A DNA stretch of 64,000 bases, from assembly GCF_000772935.1 (NCBI RefSeq), contig NZ_JPVR01000072.1:100737-164736 (forward strand), written 5' to 3'. The notes beneath the pieces are model-generated. The model was not told the origin of the DNA, did not search any database, and saw only the letters and a program-made list of their open reading frames with translations. How positions within the stretch are numbered: position 1 is the first letter of the stretch; each line of letters opens with the position of its first letter. This stretch comes from Lysinibacillus boronitolerans JCM 21713 = 10a = NBRC 103108. GTDB lineage: Bacteria > Bacillota > Bacilli > Bacillales_A > Planococcaceae. The translations under genes were made by a program, and so were the position numbers. Below are positions 24,722 through 34,370 of the stretch, one piece after another.

Positions 24722-25477
24722 CTATTTCTTATGAAAAAATGATTTGCCCAACCATTCTATGGTCGCTGGGGCTAATGCATACAATTTACTCGATAATCCC
24801 ATAATTCTAGGCAGATTCATCTCACGAACAGGACGATCAATCGTTTTCACTGTCTCTTGTGCTACTTCCTCCGCTGACAATAAAAAGCGCCCTAAGGATT
24901 CTCGGTAGCCACTTGTATCATTGGCTTTATCTAAAAATGGTGTATCAATGGGACCAGGATGGATGGCTGTCACTTTTACATTGTATGGAGCCAATTCCAT
25001 ACGCAATCCATTGGTAAAACCGACAATAGCATGTTTCGTCGCAGCATAGACACTCGCTTTTGGTGTGGCCACCTTCCCAGCCTGAGAACCAATGAATATT
25101 AAATGACCCTGTTTGCGCTCTATCATCTTAGAGGCTAATCGTTTGGCAAGATAAATCGGTACACTAACATTTAATTCGATCATTTGCGCAATATCCTCAT
25201 CCTGTAAAGCAGGGGCTACAGCAAACTTTCCTACACCTGCTGAAAGAATCGCTACATCAAGCGGTGGTAGCTGGGCACAAACATTATCAAGTGTATGTAG
25301 ATTGGTTAAATCTGCTTGGATCACTTGAGCACCTAAACGCTCTAGCACCTTTAGTGCAACGGCATTGCGACCTGTGGCATAAACGGTATGCCCTTGAGCT
25401 ACTAATAATTCAGTTATTTTTAAGCCAACCCCACTTGTAGCTCCTGTCACAAAGATCGTTTTGTTAGGATGTTTCAT
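24722..25477 (-). CDS. Short-chain dehydrogenase/reductase
   Basis: A 251-aa Rossmann-fold oxidoreductase of the classical SDR type. The cofactor motif TGATSGVG is at residues 11-18, NAG is replaced by SAG (about 79-81), and the catalytic S131, Y144 and K148 lie in IGSQAG and YAATK. The arginine after the second strand (GRN) suggests NADP(H). The substrate is unknown. It follows the MBL-fold gene by 8 bp, so the two are cotranscribed. Confidence 0.86.
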   Translation of the reverse strand: MKHPNKTIFVTGATSGVGLKITELLVAQGHTVYATGRNAVALKVLERLGAQVIQADLTNLHTLDNVCAQLPPLDVAILSAGVGKFAVAPALQDEDIAQMIELNVSVPIYLAKRLASKMIERKQGHLIFIGSQAGKVATPKASVYAATKHAIVGFTNGLRMELAPYNVKVTAIHPGPIDTPFLDKANDTSGYRESLGRFLLSAEEVAQETVKTIDRPVREMNLPRIMGLSSKLYALAPATIEWLGKSFFHKK

Positions 25478-25485
25478 GTATAAAC

Positions 25486-26433
25486 CTACTTCCTTTGAAA
25501 TAAATAGATACCTGCTTCTGTCTTCGTTGACGTAATATACTCATTGGCCTCTAGATAATCTAAATGACCAAGTGTTTTAGATAAAGTTAAACCAAGCTGA
25601 TGCTGGAAGATAGCCGGATACAAGCGTTTTGTTACTTGGACAACTGTTAATTGATCATCGCCTAACAATTCAAAAACCTTCATTGATTGTTGGTGCTGTC
25701 GCTCTAATCGTTTATCAATTAACGACGGAATATCCTCTAGCTCTGCTCCATGCCCTGTGTGCATCATTTTGACAGGTAATTGACGTAGAATTTCTAGGGA
25801 TGCATTATATTGTAGTAAAGATTTTGTACGTCCTACAGTACGATCCAATGGTGGCTCTATTAATGGATTGGGCGTTATTTTTTCAAGCAATAAATCTCCA
25901 CCAATCACATGATGAGTTTTTTCATCCCAAAAAATGAAATGACTTTGTGCGTGACCTAATGTTTCGATTGCCTTTAATCCTGGATGCCCAGGCACTTCAT
26001 CTCCATCTGCCAAAATTTGCGTTAATGGTCGTTCCCCTACAAGCTCCAATTCACGACGAACATGGACACTTTTTGTAATATATTCTTGTGGTACTCCATG
26101 CTCCAATAAACGTTCACTGTAAAATTGTTCATGATAGCGTAAAAAGTCTTCATCGTGACGAAGCCATTTGTCATTATAGGCATGTCCTAAAATTTCTGCA
26201 TGTGGAAAAGCATCGACCCATCCCGCATGATCTGGATGATGATGGGTTAACACAACCTGTTCAATATCATGCATGTCAAAGCCTGCTGCTCGAATCCCCC
26301 ATTTTAAAGCATCATAGGCTTCCATTGTTTTTGGACCAACATCAAAAATGCTAAGTGCATCGCCTTTTACAATAAATGCATTGACATCTCCTACTGCATA
26401 GGGTGTTGGTATTTCTATTTTGTATATAGACAA
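25486..26433 (-). CDS. MBL-fold metallo-hydrolase
   Basis: About 315 aa. The zinc motif HHHPDH (H64, H66, D68, H69 counting from TTG 26433) is followed by later ligands in GHAQSH and HTGHG. The C-terminal region (about 235-315) is a helical, winged-helix-like domain seen in glyoxalase-II-like and LACTB2-type proteins. The substrate is unknown. TTG 26433 is preferred: GGGGG (26442-26446) is 8 nt upstream, whereas ATG 26475 lacks a ribosome site. First gene of an operon with the SDR. Confidence 0.8.
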   Translation of the reverse strand: MSIYKIEIPTPYAVGDVNAFIVKGDALSIFDVGPKTMEAYDALKWGIRAAGFDMHDIEQVVLTHHHPDHAGWVDAFPHAEILGHAYNDKWLRHDEDFLRYHEQFYSERLLEHGVPQEYITKSVHVRRELELVGERPLTQILADGDEVPGHPGLKAIETLGHAQSHFIFWDEKTHHVIGGDLLLEKITPNPLIEPPLDRTVGRTKSLLQYNASLEILRQLPVKMMHTGHGAELEDIPSLIDKRLERQHQQSMKVFELLGDDQLTVVQVTKRLYPAIFQHQLGLTLSKTLGHLDYLEANEYITSTKTEAGIYLFQRK

Positions 26434-26514
26434 AGTTGTTTCCCCCTTTTCACGCACTTGTGAATACTGATTCATTCTATTTTACAAGTTTTTTCTGTTT
26501 TCGTCATCCTCCTG

Positions 26515-26543
26515 TTGACAGGTTGCCTATTCCTCACTATAAT
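26515..26543 (+). promoter_or_regulatory. Consensus sigma-A promoter of proC
   Basis: TTGACA (26515-26520) and TATAAT (26538-26543) with a 17-bp spacer, a perfect consensus promoter. Such strength is normal upstream of an attenuated T-box leader. Predicted start near 26550. Confidence 0.9.
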
Positions 26544-26550
26544 TTTGAAT

Positions 26551-26796
26551 AATCTAATTATTTATGTGCGTTGAAGAAGACGAGTACGTAACTGGTGAAG
26601 GTGTTAGAGAGTGTTACATTTGCTGAGAGTAACATCACCCGCTCCCATTACCGAACCTACTTCTGAGCAGTTATGCAAACATAACCGTTCCCCTTGCGAT
26701 AAGAGGGCTAAGAGTTGTGCCAACAATTGGCAAACAAAGGTGGTACCGCGGAAACGAGAGCGTTTTCGTCCTTCTAGATAAGGACGAGAGCGCTTT
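26551..26796 (+). promoter_or_regulatory. T-box leader of proC, proline-type
   Basis: Stem I begins GAAGAAGACGAGTA and carries AGAGAGTG and a matching TTACA/AGTAACA hairpin. The specifier side reads GAA-CCT-A before CTTC, giving CCT (26656-26658), a proline codon. The conserved T-box AGGTGGTACCGCGG is at 26739-26752. The terminator stem (about 26757-26795, GCGTTTTCGTCCTT with AAGGACGAGAGCGC, then TTTTTT) competes with it. Uncharged proline tRNA should favour readthrough into proC. Confidence 0.95.
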
Positions 26797-26822
26797 TTTA
26801 TTTTGAACTGGAGGTATTGTTC

Positions 26823-27626
26823 ATGAAAAAAATTTTATTTATCGGTGCAGGCTCAATGGCGGAAGCATTGATGCAAGGCTGGATTAAACAAAAGGTGTTT
26901 ACACCACAGGAAATTTATGTCACCAATCGCTCTGACAAAGAACGCTTACATTTCTTGCATGAAACATATGGTGTACATTGTGTGTTTGATCATGCGATTT
27001 TTCAACAGGCAGATCTGGTTATTTTAGCAATGAAGCCGAAAGATGCTATTGCTGCTATGTGTGATTTAAAGCCTAAACTTACAGCGCACACGGCTGTATT
27101 ATCTATTTTAGCTGGCATTGCGATTGATACGATTACAGAATTTTTAGGGAGTCGGCCAGTAGCAAGGGTAATGCCAAATACTTCCGCTACAATCGGTATG
27201 TCAGCAAGTGGCATTGCATTCAATAACGAGGTAGCTACAGACCAGCGTATCCTTTTCCTCCAGTTATTAGAGGCTGTTGGCTCCGTTATTGAAGTCGATG
27301 AGGATCAGTTACATGCTGTCACAGCCCTTTCAGGTAGCGGCCCTGCTTATATCTATTATTTAATGGAAGCTTTTGAACGAGTAGGGACGAAGGTAGGCTT
27401 ATCGAAAGATACGGTGCGCTTACTGATGACTCAAACACTTGCGGGGACAGCTGAGATGCTCAAGCAGTCATTAGATGAACCAGATGTCTTACGCAAAAAG
27501 GTGACAAGTCCTGGTGGCACGACGGAGGCAGGCATACAGGCATTAGAGCAATATCAATTTAATGAAGCCATCGAAGCCTGTATTAAAGAAGCCGAGGCAC
27601 GATCTCGTTCACTTGCAAATGGGTAG
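26823..27626 (+). CDS. proC: Pyrroline-5-carboxylate reductase
   Basis: Reduces pyrroline-5-carboxylate to proline with NAD(P)H, the last step of proline synthesis. It has 267 aa. It starts with the Rossmann motif FIGAGSMAEA, has VARVMPNTSA, and ends with the P5CR signature ALSGSGPAYIYY and the TSPGGTTEAG segment. ATG 26823 lies 8 nt after GGAGG (26810-26814); TTG 26817 is too close to it. The proline-type T-box leader upstream matches the function. B. subtilis ProI is the likely equivalent. Confidence 0.95.
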   Translation: MKKILFIGAGSMAEALMQGWIKQKVFTPQEIYVTNRSDKERLHFLHETYGVHCVFDHAIFQQADLVILAMKPKDAIAAMCDLKPKLTAHTAVLSILAGIAIDTITEFLGSRPVARVMPNTSATIGMSASGIAFNNEVATDQRILFLQLLEAVGSVIEVDEDQLHAVTALSGSGPAYIYYLMEAFERVGTKVGLSKDTVRLLMTQTLAGTAEMLKQSLDEPDVLRKKVTSPGGTTEAGIQALEQYQFNEAIEACIKEAEARSRSLANG

Positions 27627-27674
27627 CATTATGTGCAAAATAGAGTGTATCACTAGGAATTAGGAGGCTTTATT

Positions 27675-28685
27675 TTGAGTAAATTATTCGAACCCTATAC
27701 ATTGCAATCTATCACCTTAAAAAACCGTGTTGTGATGGCCCCTATGTGCATGTACTCAGCACAAGACGATGGCATGGTAACACCCTTTCATTTCGTCCAT
27801 TATGCAACACGTGCAGCTGGTCAAGTAGGCTTAATCATTTTAGAGGCTACTGGTGTTGTACCAGAAGGTCGTATCTCAAATAAGGATTTAGGGATTTGGG
27901 ATGATGCACATATCGAAGGATTAAGTCAATTAGTTGAGGGGATGAAAGCGTACGGCGCTAAAACAGGCATCCAGCTTGCACATGCTGGTCGCAAAGCAAC
28001 AGTAGATGGCGAAATTTTTGCTCCATCAGCTATTGCCTTTAGTTCAGACTATAAAACCCCAACAGAAATGACAGAAGAGGACATTCACTATGTCATCGAG
28101 GCATTTAAACAAGCAGCTATTCGTGCCGCAAAGGCTGGCTTTGATGTACTAGAAATTCATGGCGCACATGGCTATTTAATTAGCGAGTTTTTATCACCTG
28201 CTACGAATAAACGTCAAGATCAATATGGGGGCTCACAGGAAAATCGATATCGCATTCTACGTCAAGTCATCGATGCTGTTCGCAGTGTATGGGACGGTCC
28301 TTTATTGGTACGTGTCTCTGCGGAAGATTATGCGGAAGATGGTACAACAATGGATGACTTTATTGTTTTTAGCCGCTGGATGAAATCTCAGGGTGTTGAT
28401 TTAGTTGATGTGTCAACAGGGGGCGTTGTACCAGCAGCCATCAATGTTTTTCCAGGCTATCAGGTACCACATGCAGAAGCAATTAAGCATGGGGCCGATC
28501 TACCTACTGGTGCAGTTGGTCTGATTACCACAGCCATTCAAGCCGAAGAGATACTCCAAAATAATCGTGCAGATTTAATATTCTTAGCGCGTGTTTTATT
28601 ACGAGACCCTTACTGGGCACTACATGCAGCTAAAGAGCTTGGAGAAGACGTGCAGCCTCCCGTACAATACGTTCGTGGTTGGTAA
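27675..28685 (+). CDS. namA: NADPH dehydrogenase, Old Yellow Enzyme family
   Basis: A 336-aa FMN enzyme of the YqjM (thermophilic-like OYE) class that reduces activated C=C bonds of enones and nitro compounds. The flavin-tuning cysteine is in APMCMYS (C25), the substrate-binding histidine pair in EIHGAHGYL, and AEDYAEDG and the C-terminal YVRGW are also family marks. TTG 27675 follows AGGAGG (27662-27667). It lies 48 bp after proC and may share its transcript. A role in oxidative or electrophile defence is usual for this family. Confidence 0.92.
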   Translation: MSKLFEPYTLQSITLKNRVVMAPMCMYSAQDDGMVTPFHFVHYATRAAGQVGLIILEATGVVPEGRISNKDLGIWDDAHIEGLSQLVEGMKAYGAKTGIQLAHAGRKATVDGEIFAPSAIAFSSDYKTPTEMTEEDIHYVIEAFKQAAIRAAKAGFDVLEIHGAHGYLISEFLSPATNKRQDQYGGSQENRYRILRQVIDAVRSVWDGPLLVRVSAEDYAEDGTTMDDFIVFSRWMKSQGVDLVDVSTGGVVPAAINVFPGYQVPHAEAIKHGADLPTGAVGLITTAIQAEEILQNNRADLIFLARVLLRDPYWALHAAKELGEDVQPPVQYVRGW

Positions 28686-28698
28686 TTTCATTTCCATC

Positions 28699-28732
28699 AA
28701 AAAACAGCTTGTGATCCAGCAAGCTGTTTTTT
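28699..28732. terminator. Bidirectional terminator between namA and the DUF1450 gene
   Basis: AAAAAACAGCTTG pairs with CAAGCTGTTTTTT around a 7-8 nt loop, with T runs on both strands between two convergent genes. Confidence 0.9.
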
Positions 28733-28734
28733 CA

Positions 28735-29013
28735 TTAGAAAAGTGGATTTTGTTTTAATTCTTCATCAATAGCCTGTACCAATGTCTCTGCGTCATCTGC
28801 TGTCACAACTTCTCCATTTACTATGGCAAAAATACCTTGCTCACAGATTTCACAATGGGATGTACAACCAGACTCCTCTATCTCAATATCATCCCGTTCT
28901 ATTAATACATCATACGCATCTGCCGCACCAAGTGCTAAATTAGTGATACAAAACTCCACTCTATTTTTTAGCTGCTGTGGTTCTTTCTTTTTTTTAAAAA
29001 GAGAAAATACCAT
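28735..29013 (-). CDS. DUF1450 family protein (YuzB-like)
   Basis: A 92-aa protein. After a basic FKKKKE start it shows VEFCITN, IEESGCTSHCEICEQGIFAIVNGEVV and a C-terminal helix LVQAIDEEL, matching the DUF1450/YuzB family. The cysteine spacing (one early Cys, then C-x3-C-x2-C) suggests metal or Fe-S binding in a thioredoxin-like ferredoxin fold. Role unknown. GGGGG precedes ATG 29013. It is monocistronic. Confidence 0.8.
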   Translation of the reverse strand: MVFSLFKKKKEPQQLKNRVEFCITNLALGAADAYDVLIERDDIEIEESGCTSHCEICEQGIFAIVNGEVVTADDAETLVQAIDEELKQNPLF

Positions 29014-29126
29014 GTTTATTGCCCCCCCTACTCTCTAAAAACGATCATACCACAATTCGATAAACTCTATGAAAACCCTTACACAGAACACCATCATTTC
29101 ATTATCATTTTTGACCATCTTGTGAA

Positions 29127-30008
29127 TTATAAATAATTTCTAGTTTGTAATAAATCTACTAATCCATCTGGCACTTGTGTAGATTCCTTATAAAACAAGT
29201 ATACGGGTACACTCGGTAATGGGAAATCTTCAAAAGGAACTATATTAAACCTGCCCTCCATGCGTTCTTTTCTTACAATCATACGAGGTAAAAACGACAA
29301 CCCTAAACCATCCTTTATTAGCCTTTTCACCACATAGGATTGAGAAATGGATACTTGCTTCGTTAAAACATATTTTTCTCGTAATTTACGTAATAGCTCT
29401 CCCCAAATTGTTGGATGATGGTGCGTAAATAAAGTATACGTTTGAAATAACTCCTCATAATCAATATACGTGCCTGTTTCATCATCATAGGCATCAAGGG
29501 GAATTACTAACTCTAATGGGCTATCGATCAGCAGTTCTTGATGCCAATGTCGATAACGTGTTGGTAATAATGAAATGCCAATATGAGCTTGATCCTGATT
29601 GACTAAATCCTCTATTTTAGCTGAATCCTCTACTAAAATTGAGATCTCAATTGAAGGGTTATCATTGATAAATTGATAGATCACATGTGGTAGAATCGTT
29701 TCAACCATTAACGGGGTCATAGCAATCATAACCTTTTCTTGAATACCTTTACTTGCTAATCGAATCCGTTCAATGCTTAGTTCCCACTGTTTGACCATTT
29801 CCTGTGCCTCTACTTGAAAAAGCCTTCCAGTGTCTGTTAATTGCACACGATTTTTTTCACGCTTAAATAATTGTACATGTAGAAATTCCTCTAACTGCTG
29901 AATATGAACCGTTATACTTGGCTGGGATAAATGAAGTTGTTCCGCTGCTGTACGAAAATTACAGGTCTGGGCTGCGACGATAAAAGACTGTAACCATTTA
30001 TATTCCAA
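29127..30008 (-). CDS. LysR family transcriptional regulator
   Basis: A 293-aa regulator with the LysR winged helix-turn-helix at residues 1-60 (FRTAAEQLHLSQPSITVHIQQLE) and a two-lobed effector domain (about 90-290). TTG 30008 is the probable start with AGGTG close upstream. It is divergent from the DUF2332 gene, whose promoter lies in the shared 120-bp gap and is a plausible target. Ligand unknown. Confidence 0.88.
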   Translation of the reverse strand: MEYKWLQSFIVAAQTCNFRTAAEQLHLSQPSITVHIQQLEEFLHVQLFKREKNRVQLTDTGRLFQVEAQEMVKQWELSIERIRLASKGIQEKVMIAMTPLMVETILPHVIYQFINDNPSIEISILVEDSAKIEDLVNQDQAHIGISLLPTRYRHWHQELLIDSPLELVIPLDAYDDETGTYIDYEELFQTYTLFTHHHPTIWGELLRKLREKYVLTKQVSISQSYVVKRLIKDGLGLSFLPRMIVRKERMEGRFNIVPFEDFPLPSVPVYLFYKESTQVPDGLVDLLQTRNYL

Positions 30009-30129
30009 AACCTCACCTCATTGATTAATAATCTTAATTAAATTTATTAAATATATTTAATTTACTAAATTATACAATAAGAATAGACTAATGATGAACT
30101 AGATTATGTATGCAAAAGGAGCGAAGCAT

Positions 30130-31155
30130 ATGCAGCACACGATATTAAGTCGTCAATTTCAGATGTTTGCACAACAGGAATGTCAAGGCTCAAGCCCGCT
30201 GTATGAACATTTAGCAAATAAAATTGCCGATGATGAAGATTTGTTAGATATTGCCTCCTTGATCCCACAGGGTCAGCCTGCACCCAATTTATTGTTGGCA
30301 GCAGTTCATTATTTATTAGCTACATCCAATGATCCTTTGACAAATTATTATGCATCTTTCACACCTTTCCCGCATCCAATACAGGAGGTGTTCCCTATTT
30401 TTAAAGCATTTGTACTGTCACATACAAATGAATTAACGACATTGTTTCAAGAAAAGCTTGTACAAACAAATGAAATTCGACGTTGTGCGTATCTCTACCC
30501 AATGATGACTGAAATCTACGCCAAACATCAACAACCATTGGCTTTCATCGAAATTGGCGCAAGTGCAGGTCTTCAGCTTGGTATGGATCACTACAATTAT
30601 TGCTATAACCAACACGTAGCGATTACTAATACTAAGAATGATATGGTGTTGATCTCAGAAAATCGTGGTGAAACATTGCCTGCCTCTTTGTCAAAGCCTC
30701 CTGTTGTTTGGCAGAGAATAGGAATCGATTTACACCCAATTGATCTTGGTAATAAAGAAGAAAGTCAATGGCTTCAAGCGTTAATTTGGCCTGAACATCA
30801 TGAACGTAGAATGTTATTCAATCAGGCTCTTCCCATCATCAATCAATTAGATATTCAGTTGGTAAAAGGGGATGTGATTCAACTGATTAAAGAGCTTAGT
30901 CGAACAATAGAGCAAGAGGCGATGTTAGTGATTTATCATACACATGTCGCAAATCAAATACCAATTGAATTACGTCATACATTAATAGAGCAATTAAAAG
31001 AAATTAGCCTGGAGCGACCTCTTTATCATTGCTATAACAATTTATTTGATACAAAACTTCATCAAGATTTTATAGATCAAGGCACTATAGAATCCATTCG
31101 TACAATGGCGCGTCCAGATGGGCATGCACGATGGTTTGAATGGTCAAATAGCTAG
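30130..31155 (+). CDS. DUF2332 family protein
   Basis: A 341-aa cytosolic protein of the DUF2332 family, marked by a helical N-terminus (SSPLYEHLANKIADDEDLL) and a central AFIEIGASAGLQL segment that looks like the glycine-rich SAM-binding loop of class I methyltransferases. A distant methyltransferase-like fold is therefore likely, though the activity is not established. ATG 30130 follows AAGGAG by 8 nt; an ATG 24 nt upstream lacks a ribosome site. It is divergent from a LysR regulator. Confidence 0.8.
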   Translation: MQHTILSRQFQMFAQQECQGSSPLYEHLANKIADDEDLLDIASLIPQGQPAPNLLLAAVHYLLATSNDPLTNYYASFTPFPHPIQEVFPIFKAFVLSHTNELTTLFQEKLVQTNEIRRCAYLYPMMTEIYAKHQQPLAFIEIGASAGLQLGMDHYNYCYNQHVAITNTKNDMVLISENRGETLPASLSKPPVVWQRIGIDLHPIDLGNKEESQWLQALIWPEHHERRMLFNQALPIINQLDIQLVKGDVIQLIKELSRTIEQEAMLVIYHTHVANQIPIELRHTLIEQLKEISLERPLYHCYNNLFDTKLHQDFIDQGTIESIRTMARPDGHARWFEWSNS

Positions 31156-31170
31156 CCTTTGACATAAAAA

Positions 31171-31204
31171 GAAACGCTGTGTCAGACTACTTACACAGCG
31201 TTTC
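31171..31204. terminator. Terminator after the DUF2332 gene
   Basis: GAAACGCTGTGT (31171-31182) pairs with ACACAGCGTTTC (31192-31203) and lies between convergent genes. Confidence 0.85.
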
Positions 31205-31216
31205 TTCTATTAATCT

Positions 31217-31783
31217 TTAAAAATCATATTCAGCATCTTTTTTGGCTCGAATTTCTGCAAAAGCCTCTGTAACCATCACGGTATCCTCCGCTAACCGTTC
31301 TAAACGAAAAAGGACATCATCATTGACAATTTCTTTTCGTAAAAAATCCTTTTCTTCTATAAATACATAGGTCGGTACGATGTGCGCTTTCATATAAGCA
31401 AGGATCGGCTTTAGTTGCTGTTCCACCATTAAATAATGCTTGGATGTACCCGCTGTAACAATAACACTGACGACTTTATCGCGGAAGGCATTGACAGGTA
31501 AAAGGTCAAAGATGTTTTTTAATGTAGCTGGTATAGATGCTTGGAATGTTGGCGTCCCAAGAACGATTGCATCTGCAGCCATAAGGGTTTCCGTCACATA
31601 TTTTGTATCGCCTTCATATTCAAAGTAATTACGTCCATCACTAAAAACTAGCTGATAGTCAGCAAGATCTAGTAATGTTACTTCATGCTGTGGGTATTTT
31701 TCTTGTAACATCTCGACCATTTTTTGCGTAGCTGTTCTTGTTTTTGAGCCGACAATAGAACCCGCAAGCGCGACAATTTTCAT
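31217..31783 (-). CDS. NADPH-dependent FMN reductase
   Basis: A 188-aa flavodoxin-fold reductase. The FMN phosphate loop is AGSIVGSKTRTATQKM (residues 7-22), and ADAIVLGTPTFQASIPATLKN is the second flavin-binding stretch. It resembles SsuE/azoreductase-type enzymes. It is the last gene of the MarR operon and lies 13 bp after the luciferase-like gene, so it may supply reduced flavin to it. AAGGAG precedes ATG 31783. Confidence 0.85.
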   Translation of the reverse strand: MKIVALAGSIVGSKTRTATQKMVEMLQEKYPQHEVTLLDLADYQLVFSDGRNYFEYEGDTKYVTETLMAADAIVLGTPTFQASIPATLKNIFDLLPVNAFRDKVVSVIVTAGTSKHYLMVEQQLKPILAYMKAHIVPTYVFIEEKDFLRKEIVNDDVLFRLERLAEDTVMVTEAFAEIRAKKDAEYDF

Positions 31784-31796
31784 AATGAGCCACTCC

Positions 31797-32855
31797 TTAT
31801 TTTGCTGTGTGTTTTTTTATCGCTGGAATTATATCATTACCAATGATTTCAATATTTTTCATCAATTTTTCGAATGGTACGCCACCAAAATCGATTTGTG
31901 CCATAAAGCGTTGCATGCCATATAGTTCGTATTGATAAAGTAGTTTTTCAATAATTTGCTCTTTACTGCCCACCATTAAAGCATCACGTGTATCAGGCGC
32001 TTGTGCAAATTGTTGCTTTGGATAGCCCCCACCACGAATAGCTTGGAAACCACCGTTTAAATGTGGATACATGCCCTGCAATGCCTCTTTTGTTGTGTCT
32101 GCTACATAAAACAAGCTTGTTGTGGCAATAGGTAATTCATTTGGGTCAAAGCCTTTGCGCTCTGCCGCTTCGCGATAGGCATCCACAGATGGTTTAAAGT
32201 TGATAGCAGGGCCACCTAATGTTGTAAGCATCATCGGAATGCCCATATATCCTGCTTTAATGGCGCTGGCAGGTGGTCCACCCACCGCACGCCATATTGG
32301 CAACGAGCCGTTTTTTGGCTGCGGTAAAATTTGTGCATGGTGGAGAGGTGCTCTAAATTGCCCTTCCCAAGTCACAAGCTCCTCGTCATTGATTTTCATA
32401 AGAAGCTCTAATTTTTCCTCAAAGATTTCTTCATAATCTTGTAAATCAACACCTAGTAAGTGATAGGCACCGACACGGGAGCCACGTCCCGCTACAATTT
32501 CTGCACGACCATCTGATAATAAATCAATTGTGGCAAAATCCTCATATACTCGTACAGGGTCTGAAACACTTAATACCGTTGCTGAGCTAGACAATTTAAT
32601 AGTCGAAGTTGCTTGTGCAATAGCACCTAACACGACCGTATGTGCCTGTGTTGTAAAATAAGATTGATGACTTTCACCTATGCCGAATACATCAATCCCA
32701 GCTTGCTCCGCTAATTGACTTGCCTCAACTAGCTCTTTTAGTCGCTGCTGAGCAGAAATACGCTCGCCTGTTAGTGGATTAGGGATATGATCACCTAAAG
32801 AGTACAGCCCAAATTCGAGCCCTTTTGTTTGATCTATACGATATTTTTCCATCAT
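31797..32855 (-). CDS. Luciferase-like (LLM class) flavin-dependent monooxygenase
   Basis: A 352-aa TIM-barrel flavin monooxygenase. LLM features include EQAGIDVFGIGESHQSYF, ATVLSVSDPVRVYEDFATIDLLSDGRAEIVAGRGS (spread over residues 93-130) and a C-terminal VGSKEQIIEKLL helix. It needs reduced FMN, which the reductase downstream could provide. Its substrate is unknown; the setting suggests a quinone, phenol or other electrophile. ATG 32855 lies 9 nt after AAGGAG. Confidence 0.85.
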   Translation of the reverse strand: MMEKYRIDQTKGLEFGLYSLGDHIPNPLTGERISAQQRLKELVEASQLAEQAGIDVFGIGESHQSYFTTQAHTVVLGAIAQATSTIKLSSSATVLSVSDPVRVYEDFATIDLLSDGRAEIVAGRGSRVGAYHLLGVDLQDYEEIFEEKLELLMKINDEELVTWEGQFRAPLHHAQILPQPKNGSLPIWRAVGGPPASAIKAGYMGIPMMLTTLGGPAINFKPSVDAYREAAERKGFDPNELPIATTSLFYVADTTKEALQGMYPHLNGGFQAIRGGGYPKQQFAQAPDTRDALMVGSKEQIIEKLLYQYELYGMQRFMAQIDFGGVPFEKLMKNIEIIGNDIIPAIKKHTAK

Positions 32856-32868
32856 GTGCTATCTCTCC

Positions 32869-33810
32869 TTATTCGAGTGGTTCTAAAATGGCTTCAATTT
32901 CTGAACGTCTCTCTTCTAAAAATGGCGGGAGGTCTAACTCTTTGCCAAGTTCTTCGACTGCTGAATCTACCGTAAACCCTGGCCCATCTGTCGCCATTTC
33001 AAATAAAATACCGTTACGATCTCTAAAATATAGACTTTGGAAATAATAACGATCAACCACACCAGTACTATCCAATCCTTGCTCCTTAATTTTGGTATCC
33101 CATTGCTGTAATTCTTCAACAGTTGCTACACGTAAGGCAAGATGATGAATACTGCCTTTACCAGGTTTCTCGCTAGGTCCTTCTAATTCTTTGACAACAA
33201 TCTCGCCATGCACTTCCCCTTCTATCGATTGTAGGACCATTTCCTTGTCCTTTTCTGCAATAACTGTATAGTGAAATAAATCTTGTAATAAATTGACCGT
33301 TCTTTGTAAATAGCGCACAGTGATTTCAATCGTTCCCATGCCTAAAATACGATGTTCCTCCGGTATATCATTTCCATCCCATGGTTGCCATTGAGCAGGC
33401 GTTTCTTGTCCTTGATGGTTTAACAATACCATCCGTAAACCTTCATGATCTTCAAAAAATAAAGCCTCTTTACCTGCATAAGTAGTGATATCGCTATGTT
33501 TAACCTCTAGCTGCTGAAAGCGTTCTTTCCAATATAGTAGGCTTTCGAAGCTAGGTACAAGTAAGCCAATACGTGTAATAGCATTCGTCCCTCGCACTGT
33601 ACGTCCTGCAACAGGCATTTCAAAAAATGTTAATTCTGTACCTGCTGCACCTGTTAAGTCTCCATAAAACAAGTGATACATGGAAGGTGAGTCTTGATTC
33701 ACCGTTTTCTTCACACGTCGTAACCCTAAAATAGTTGTGTAGAAGTGATTATTCTGTTTACCATTTTTCGTTAGCATTGATATATGATGGTGTCCGCTTA
33801 ATTTGTTCAT
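32869..33810 (-). CDS. Ring-cleaving dioxygenase, VOC superfamily (MhqO-like)
   Basis: A 313-aa protein with two vicinal-oxygen-chelate modules (about residues 5-130 and 148-290). Metal ligands are likely H8/H9 in GHHHIS, a histidine in SIHHLALRV and a glutamate in GILFEMATDGPGF. MhqO-type proteins are induced by hydroquinones and catechols and are thought to open the ring. GAGGAGG precedes ATG 33810. An inverted repeat CACTTG-N6-CAAGTG sits just before its ribosome site. Confidence 0.85.
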   Translation of the reverse strand: MNKLSGHHHISMLTKNGKQNNHFYTTILGLRRVKKTVNQDSPSMYHLFYGDLTGAAGTELTFFEMPVAGRTVRGTNAITRIGLLVPSFESLLYWKERFQQLEVKHSDITTYAGKEALFFEDHEGLRMVLLNHQGQETPAQWQPWDGNDIPEEHRILGMGTIEITVRYLQRTVNLLQDLFHYTVIAEKDKEMVLQSIEGEVHGEIVVKELEGPSEKPGKGSIHHLALRVATVEELQQWDTKIKEQGLDSTGVVDRYYFQSLYFRDRNGILFEMATDGPGFTVDSAVEELGKELDLPPFLEERRSEIEAILEPLE

Positions 33811-33835
33811 CCTAATTGTTCCTCCTCATCATTTT

Positions 33836-33853
33836 CACTTGACTAAGCAAGTG
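33836..33853. promoter_or_regulatory. Inverted repeat in front of the dioxygenase gene
   Basis: CACTTG (33836-33841) and CAAGTG (33848-33853) are separated by 6 bp in the 58-bp gap after the MarR gene. The same half-site forms AAGTGACACTT (34349-34359) in front of the MarR gene. It is a candidate secondary operator. Confidence 0.45.
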
Positions 33854-33868
33854 ATTTCACAAAAAAAA

Positions 33869-34312
33869 TTACACGGGCGGCAATTTTTTTTCTCGGCTAT
33901 GTTTTTCAAGCTTTGTCATCGCAATATATAAAGATTTTATTTCCTCAGCTGTTAATACTTCTTCAAAAAATGAAGACTGGAAGTGAAGTTGACTCGGTGT
34001 TGCCGCATCAATCAATTGCTCCCCTTTTGATGTCAATGAAATGGTTTTTGTCTTCCAATTTTGTTTACGCTCGATTAGTCCCTCTTTTTCTAGTCGGGCA
34101 AGCATACGAGACATGCCACCTTGCGTTACAGTTACTTTTTCTGCTAATTGACACTGTGTAATCGGGGCATATGTTTTGATTTGGATTAACACATCAAATT
34201 GAGCTGTCGTTAAGTCGAAACGCTTTAAAAATTCATTCGATAATTGATTACTTTGCGTTGTAAAACGCATCATACGAATCCACGTTAGGGTACCTAATGT
34301 ATGATTTCTCAT
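33869..34312 (-). CDS. MarR family repressor (MhqR-like)
   Basis: A 147-aa winged-helix repressor: the DNA-binding part (about residues 35-105) includes [28 protein letters not shown] and the wing [13 protein letters not shown]. It heads an operon with a MhqO-like dioxygenase, a flavin monooxygenase and an FMN reductase. The promoter carries a palindrome nearly identical to the MhqR box known from B. subtilis, so it probably senses quinone-like electrophiles and represses itself. AGGGAGG precedes ATG 34312. Confidence 0.85.
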   Translation of the reverse strand: MRNHTLGTLTWIRMMRFTTQSNQLSNEFLKRFDLTTAQFDVLIQIKTYAPITQCQLAEKVTVTQGGMSRMLARLEKEGLIERKQNWKTKTISLTSKGEQLIDAATPSQLHFQSSFFEEVLTAEEIKSLYIAMTKLEKHSREKKLPPV

Positions 34313-34370
34313 GACTTCATCCTCCCTTCAGTTATCACTTTACCACGCAAGTGACACTTCCGCAAGAAAA

